A stretch of DNA of 6,927 nt from Pedobacter sp. UBA1654 (GTDB lineage Bacteria > Bacteroidota > Bacteroidia > Sphingobacteriales > Sphingobacteriaceae), in NCBI GenBank assembly GCA_002320935.1, contig DCLG01000042.1, forward strand, positions 8,715 through 15,641, written 5' to 3'. The notes under the pieces are model-generated. The model was not told where the DNA came from and did no database searches. It was given only the letters and a program-made list of their open reading frames with translations. Each line of letters opens with the position of its first letter. Within the stretch, counting starts at the first letter, position 1. The position numbers were made by a program, and so were the translations under genes. This document shows positions 5,779-6,927 of the stretch, piece by piece.

Positions 5779-6927
5779 CTATGGAAGATTATTTACCACT
5801 GCTTCTGCTTTCTTCAGTACTTCCGTAAGGCCGGCCTTGTTCTTTCCACCAGCGGTGGCATAAAACGGCTGACCGCCTCCGCCACCCTGGATTTCTTTAG
5901 CCAGGTCCCTGATTATTACCGCAGCATTTAAGCCTCTATCCTCAATCAGATTCTCTGATAACATGACCGTGATGCCTGGCTTATCGTCAATCAAGGTTGT
6001 GAAAACCAAAAACAACTCGTCCATGATGTCCTTCACCGAATAAGCAAGGTTCTTAACGGCTTCTGCGCTTTGCAGGTCTACATGGGTTGCAATCAGGTTA
6101 ATGCCCTTTATGGTTTTAACATGATGTACGATCTCATTCTTGAGGTTAGCAGCATGTTCTACTAAACCTTTCTCTGCTTCTTTCTTCAGTTTAGCATTTT
6201 CTTCAATAAGAGCTGTCACTGCAGATTTAAGATCTCTGTTTCCTTTAAGTAATGATTTTAGCTCGTTGAGCTCTCTTTCCTGATTAATTACGAAAGCCTC
6301 TGCTTTATCCGCGGTGATGGCTTCTATACGCCTAACACCAGCAGCTACAGCGCTCTCCGACGTGATTTTAAAATAACCTATCTGACCGGTTGCCTGCACG
6401 TGAGTTCCGCCACATAGTTCCTTGGAAAAATGATCATCGAACGTGATTATACGTACCAAGTCGCCATATTTTTCACCAAATAGTGCCGTGACGCCGCTTG
6501 AAATGGCTTTTTCGTATGGCACATATCTTTGTTCTTTAAGCGGAATATTTTCGCGGATCTTCTTGTTTACCAAATGCTCAATATTAGCGAGCTCCTCATC
6601 GGTGATTTTAGCGAAATGTGAAAAGTCAAAGCGCAAATAATCTGGTGTCACCAACGATCCTTTTTGGTTTACATGTGGACCTAAAATCTTCTTCAACGCT
6701 GCATGTAACAGGTGGGTCGCACTATGGTTGTCTTGGGAAAGCAGACGTTTGTCTTCATCGATTACAGCCCAGAAAGAGCCTTCAAGGTCTTCCGGAAGTG
6801 TATCCGCGTAATGTACAATAACGCCGTTTTCTTTCTTGGTGTTCGTGATATCAACAAAAAACATCCTGCTGTGATCTTCCAGACGACCGGTATCACCTAC
6901 CTGTCCGCCGCTTTCTGCATAGAATGG
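5779..6927 (-). CDS. alaS: Alanyl-tRNA synthetase, C-terminal 382 residues (5' end outside window)
   Basis: AlaRS charges tRNA(Ala) and hydrolyses mischarged Ser- and Gly-tRNA(Ala). The frame is open from the right edge to TAG at 5779-5781; the first visible residues are PFYAESGGQVGDTG, the start of the editing domain, so an internal ATG at 6864 is not the real start. The class II aminoacylation core lies outside. Numbered from the first visible residue, the zinc-dependent editing site is intact: HSATH (68-72) and CGGTH (172-176). A charged helical, probably coiled-coil stretch (about 205-260) leads to the C-Ala/DHHA1 domain, ending with the glycine-rich GGGGGQPFYATAGGKN. With a usual length of about 870 residues, roughly 44% of the protein is seen. 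It converges on the secreted-protein gene across a strong hairpin. Confidence 0.97.
   Translation of the reverse strand, partial: PFYAESGGQVGDTGRLEDHSRMFFVDITNTKKENGVIVHYADTLPEDLEGSFWAVIDEDKRLLSQDNHSATHLLHAALKKILGPHVNQKGSLVTPDYLRFDFSHFAKITDEELANIEHLVNKKIRENIPLKEQRYVPYEKAISSGVTALFGEKYGDLVRIITFDDHFSKELCGGTHVQATGQIGYFKITSESAVAAGVRRIEAITADKAEAFVINQERELNELKSLLKGNRDLKSAVTALIEENAKLKKEAEKGLVEHAANLKNEIVHHVKTIKGINLIATHVDLQSAEAVKNLAYSVKDIMDELFLVFTTLIDDKPGITVMLSENLIEDRGLNAAVIIRDLAKEIQGGGGGQPFYATAGGKNKAGLTEVLKKAEAVVNNLP

Noticed and set aside
5779..6864. Reading alaS as a complete 361-residue gene starting at ATG 6864
   Set aside because: The frame stays open to the window edge and encodes PFYAESGGQVGDTG upstream of that ATG, which is conserved AlaRS sequence; the gene is simply cut by the window.

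Overview
The window looks like chromosomal housekeeping DNA from a Bacteroidota bacterium, most likely of the Sphingobacteriaceae (Pedobacter-like). This rests on three things: a DUF4369-plus-thioredoxin (TlpA-like) lipoprotein, starts that mostly lack clear Shine-Dalgarno sequences, and promoter-like motifs of the Bacteroidota TAnnTTTG type. The assignment is from recognition of families, not from a database search. No mobile element, CRISPR array, tRNA or rRNA was seen, and coding density is very high, with no gene-free stretch above about 110 bases.

Layout, right to left in the direction most genes are read (minus strand). At the right edge is the C-terminal part of alaS (alanyl-tRNA synthetase), which enters from outside and ends at 5779. 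A 19-bp perfect hairpin at 5727-5767 separates it from a convergent plus-strand gene (5260-5730) for a small secreted Tyr-rich, basic protein. A 102-bp divergent intergenic region (5158-5259) follows. Then comes gatB (5157-3709), whose stop is one base from the start of a lipoprotein thioredoxin gene (3707-2601). A 108-bp intergenic region holds three GTTAA repeats at exact 11-bp spacing. It precedes an OmpR/PhoB-type response regulator (2492-1803), an RluA-family pseudouridine synthase with a TTG start (1775-1053), and a ClC chloride channel/transporter that runs off the left edge (1046-<1).

The genes form three probable transcription units: gatB-tlpA-like; response regulator-rluA-clc, with gaps of 27 and 6 bases; and the lone secreted-protein gene. 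alaS and gatB serve translation (tRNA charging and editing, tRNA transamidation) and rluA modifies RNA. The lipoprotein, secreted protein and ClC protein act in the envelope.

I found no convincing undescribed multi-gene system. The most informative signal is the 11-bp-period tandem repeat upstream of the response regulator, which fits an autoregulatory OmpR/PhoB-type operator.
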